From the NCBI RefSeq assembly GCF_000972845.2, contig NC_040018.1:5711443-5775442 (forward strand): a stretch of 64,000 bases of DNA. The letters are read 5' to 3'. A program made the position numbers and the translations under genes. The notes under the pieces were generated by a model. It saw only the letters and a program-made list of their open reading frames with translations, had not been told where the DNA came from and searched no databases. The stretch comes from Larimichthys crocea (lineage: Eukaryota; Chordata; Actinopteri; Sciaenidae). Positions 60,971 to 64,000 of this stretch are shown here, piece after piece (the first letter of the stretch is position 1; each line of letters begins with the position of its first letter).

Positions 60971-62689
60971 GAGCTGTGGTGCTGTAGAACACTCAACAAC
61001 AAGAGCTGGGACAGATGCTCAAGTGACTGCTCTGTTTCAATGTTAAATTAACCAAAACCCTTAAAGCCTTTGTGTGTATATCTCCTTAGTTCTTCGATTT
61101 TTTTGAATTTCTAGTCCACACACAGCAAATGTACAGTACAGTACTCGCAGCCAGTTTTAGATTTGAACATCCCTGGTATACGCAGATAATGGATTATGTG
61201 CACCATAGCAACAAAACCAGTTAGAGATGGCCTATAATTAGCCTAAGTGAAGCTGTACCTCTCCATCCTACACACAACGGAAAACTGAAAAAAAGTATGT
61301 TTAGTGGGAGTTTTGCTTTGCCTCTTAAAATGAGTTAGAGAGCTGCAAATTTACTGAGCGGTTGTCTCTAATTCCAAAAAAGGGAGATAAAAGCCTATCA
61401 TTAAACGAGGTACAGGGTTACACCTTTTTGTCACCTCCTTGTCAAACACCAGTCATCAAATGTTAGAAATGTGGACCTTCTTTACTCAAAGTTTAAGTGC
61501 CAGGGATGTGCGTATAAAAATATACCTTCTGATCGCTTATGACTCCAAAACTGAAGTATTTTTCAGAGACATTTCACCGTTAATAAAGAACGTTTTGTTG
61601 TTTGAATTCTACCCTAAACCCAGCAAGAAACAAGGAGAACAGAGAAACCTGATGACAAGGGAGAACGAAGAAGGAATGTTGCACCGTCACTGCTTATTTT
61701 CATTCCAATTTTATTAAAAATTTGCACGAGTCAAACTGAGCCGACTGTATCATTATCAAGTCTGCAGAGCTGAATTCAAAATGAAGACTTCAGTAAATGA
61801 TTGACCCGAGGAGTTGCTCTTACTCTCAGACCTCCGTGAAGTTATGCGAGACCATGGCATCTTCCTAGTTTACTAAAATGATCAATCAGCCGGACAAGGT
61901 TCTGGCTCTGCAGACGCCTCTAATTTCCTACAGCATAACAGATCCTCGACACTGCCCTTTCTTTGCCTTTTTCTTGTCTCCTTCCTCAAACAGACAATTG
62001 GTTTCTATTGATTTCTTGAGCATCATTCCCAGATGACTCATCCTCTCGCTTTGGGAGTCTGGCTTTGTGAGGAAACACTTTCTTCAGGTTTCCTGTTCTA
62101 CTTTTAGGGTGATGCTTGTCAAGGTGGAAGGTCCTGTCTGTGCCTTGAGGCTCAGAATAGTTGCTTGTGATAGTAGGTGGGAAAGATTTATAGAGTATTC
62201 GTTCCTTAAGAGGAATAACAACATCTTTAGTGGGGCCGAGGCTGGCAAGAGGTGTGCTGTGGCGCCCCTGAGGAGCATTTGGCCTTCCTCGACTGTTTTG
62301 TAAGCGTTTGACAGGTGAAATAGTGTGGGAACTGCGGGGAGTGTTGCTTTAAAATGCTTTTTGTTGTGCTTGTCGGGGATGTGGAGGTGCCTGGTGAATG
62401 CTCAATAGCTCTGTAGGAGCCACTGGTGAATGGTTGAGTGCTGGGGGGGAAAATGGCTTCCCGCAAGAGTTGTGCAGATTGTTGCTGAGGCTCCTTCTTT
62501 GGGGAAACTGTCCATTGCTGTCCATTGGAGTGCAGGGACAGGGTTTTTTGTTATTGATTGATCAGACTGACATGTACTTTGCCTGTTTCTCAGCCTAAAC
62601 CATTTGGAGAGTCGCCATGCGAACTGATGAGCCACATGTTCCGCCGAAGCCCAGCTCACTCCTCTTAACATCTACCGCCTGGGGAAAAG
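60971..62689. other. Intronic stretch, no exon recognised
   Basis: Frames at 61439-61717 and 62067-62671 lack domains and clear splice context. Confidence 0.45.
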
Positions 62690-62895
62690 ACATGCTATGG
62701 AGTTTATTGTAATGGCACAAAGTGGTCTCGCTGTCCACACTAATTTTCATTGTTTTCGCTGTTGTGTTCCATGTGTTATGGAAATCACAGTCGGTTGTAA
62801 TTTTGTCCCTGACAAATATGCTATTAATCACACCAATAATTACTTTGTTCACCCGCTCTCCGAGTTTTCGCCACATCCCTTCAGGCAGTAAAGAT
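62690..62895. other. Candidate conserved noncoding element
   Basis: Repeat-free block with 'gagtttattgtaatggcaca', 'gtccacactaattttcattg', 'ttatggaaatcacagtcggt', 'atatgctattaatcacacca' and 'ataattactttgttcacccg'. Dense TAAT/ATTA motifs resemble homeodomain-bound vertebrate enhancers. Open on both strands in short frames but not protein-like. Inference only. Confidence 0.35.
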
Positions 62896-64000
62896 CCAGC
62901 AGGGCTTTTTCAATAATGGAAAGATGGTTTGGGTGAGCCATGGTGTTGGAGGATGAGTCACCCACGTTTTGATGATTGGGGAAATGGTAGGGTCAAATGG
63001 GGTCCTGAGAACCCAGAAAAATGTGGGGCGCTTCATGCTTCCTTTTGCCTTGATTCAGAGTGTTTGTCTTAGTGTTACCAAAGAGGATGAGAAGAGTTGA
63101 GTCAAAGATGCGAAGGATGGGAAATCAGGCGAAGATTTTGTGGTAAGACAGAGAAGAGAAATGGAATGGATAAGAAGAAATGGTTTACGTCGAAGGAAAG
63201 GACCGATGGAGGATGTTGGATGGATAAAAGAATGTGAGTTTTGCGGGAATAGCTTGTGGTTGCTTTTAGAGACGGAGAAAGTAAGGCAGAGAGTGAAGCG
63301 GAGAGAGGGATTGTTCAGAGCCAGCGCCTGGCGAGGGCCATTGTTCATCCTTCCCTTTTGAGCTGAAGGAGACAGGAGAGTTTCACACGCCACTCGCAGG
63401 CATCCTGCTGGGCAGCCCCGGAAGGGGGCTATTGCAGCCGGTAAAGAAGGCCTGGCCATAGGGATAAATTACTCTGAATGGAAGGGTCTGTGTTTGCCGT
63501 TTTCTCCTCTTTTTCTAAAAGGAGCCAGAGAGGGAAAGAATTCAACCCCAACCACAGGTTGTCCGCTTCGCTTCTGGAAAGGCTCTGCCTTCCAAGTCAC
63601 CAATTTAACATCCCTCCACCCCCATCGCCCTCCAAACTCTCTCCACTCCCACCTCCTCTGGAATGCTCCGGGTTTTGTTGTCCTGCAGGGACCAGGGAGT
63701 GTGTGTCTTATGAAACTTCATAACTTCAAGATGTGCATGTATTCTTATTGTGGAAAGGGCAATAAAATTAATCCAATTAATGGAACATTTGAATTACTTA
63801 CAGACAATTCTTGAATGACATTATAAAAAATATATGCCCATGACCCCTTGAGGGCCCTTTGTCTACTTTACATTCCCCTACTATTTCACAAATTGTTTCA
63901 TATGTGAACATACTTTTAAAACTTTTAAAATATGGACCTACCTTTTAAAATAGTTGCTGTTTTTAGTGACGATATTGGTCAACATCTTTTGAAGAGGTCT
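62896..64000. other. Intronic stretch to the window edge, no exon recognised
   Basis: Frames of 81-134 codons at 63055-63814 are Ser/Pro-rich or purine-driven, without domains. No consensus acceptor followed by a convincing exon was found before the edge. Confidence 0.45.

Larger units (their letters stand above)
29547..64000 (+). other. Long intron 1 (5' portion, runs off the window)
   Basis: Begins with the donor GTAAGA and contains no open frame with convincing acceptor and donor flanks up to the right edge, over 34.4 kb. Introns of this length right after the signal-peptide exon are common in vertebrate neural adhesion and receptor genes. The alternative, that the gene ends in a short transcript or that an exon too small to see lies here, cannot be excluded. 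Confidence 0.5.

Overview
This is eukaryotic nuclear DNA, almost certainly from a ray-finned fish and most likely a percomorph (perch-like) teleost. Long CA/GT microsatellites are frequent. Coding density is very low. Several dispersed repeats are ones I recognise from percomorph genomes: a TTAA-flanked MITE present five times, a SINE-like element with a tRNA-type B box, a ~480 bp element with a poly-purine 'cctcaggaagagcc' core, and Tc1, hAT and Tigger-like relics. There is no bacterial, viral or organellar signature, no CRISPR array, and no tRNA or rRNA gene that I could recognise. The species cannot be fixed from the sequence.

Layout. Bases 1 to about 28,900 look like an intergenic desert: no convincing coding exon, AT-rich DNA, and scattered old transposon relics. 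Around 28,900-29,546 lies the one gene-like feature with real support. A CpG-rich promoter/5' leader carries two overlapping upstream ORFs. It is followed by a first coding exon (29486-29546, + strand) that encodes a signal peptide and ends in a consensus splice donor with a phase-1 intron. From 29,547 to the right edge (over 34 kb) I find no further exon, so this is read as the first part of a very long intron 1. That architecture is usual for vertebrate cell-surface or secreted modular proteins, but 20 residues of signal peptide do not identify the gene and I give no symbol.

The intron holds microsatellites (a dense cluster at 53.8-55.5 kb), a complete non-autonomous hAT transposon with an intact 8-bp target duplication and another element inserted in it, more MITE, SINE and LINE scraps, and several GC-balanced, repeat-free blocks that look like candidate conserved noncoding (enhancer) elements. 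The last group is inference from sequence texture only.

The open reading frames over 60 codons were checked and most are chance frames, many created by microsatellites or homopolymers. I did not find a new multi-gene system. The most checkable novelties are the uORF-bearing leader of the unnamed gene, the hAT insertion with its nested element, the TTAA MITE family, the inverted Tigger-like pair, and a repeat pair with a hairpin core at 6.7 kb and 58.1 kb.
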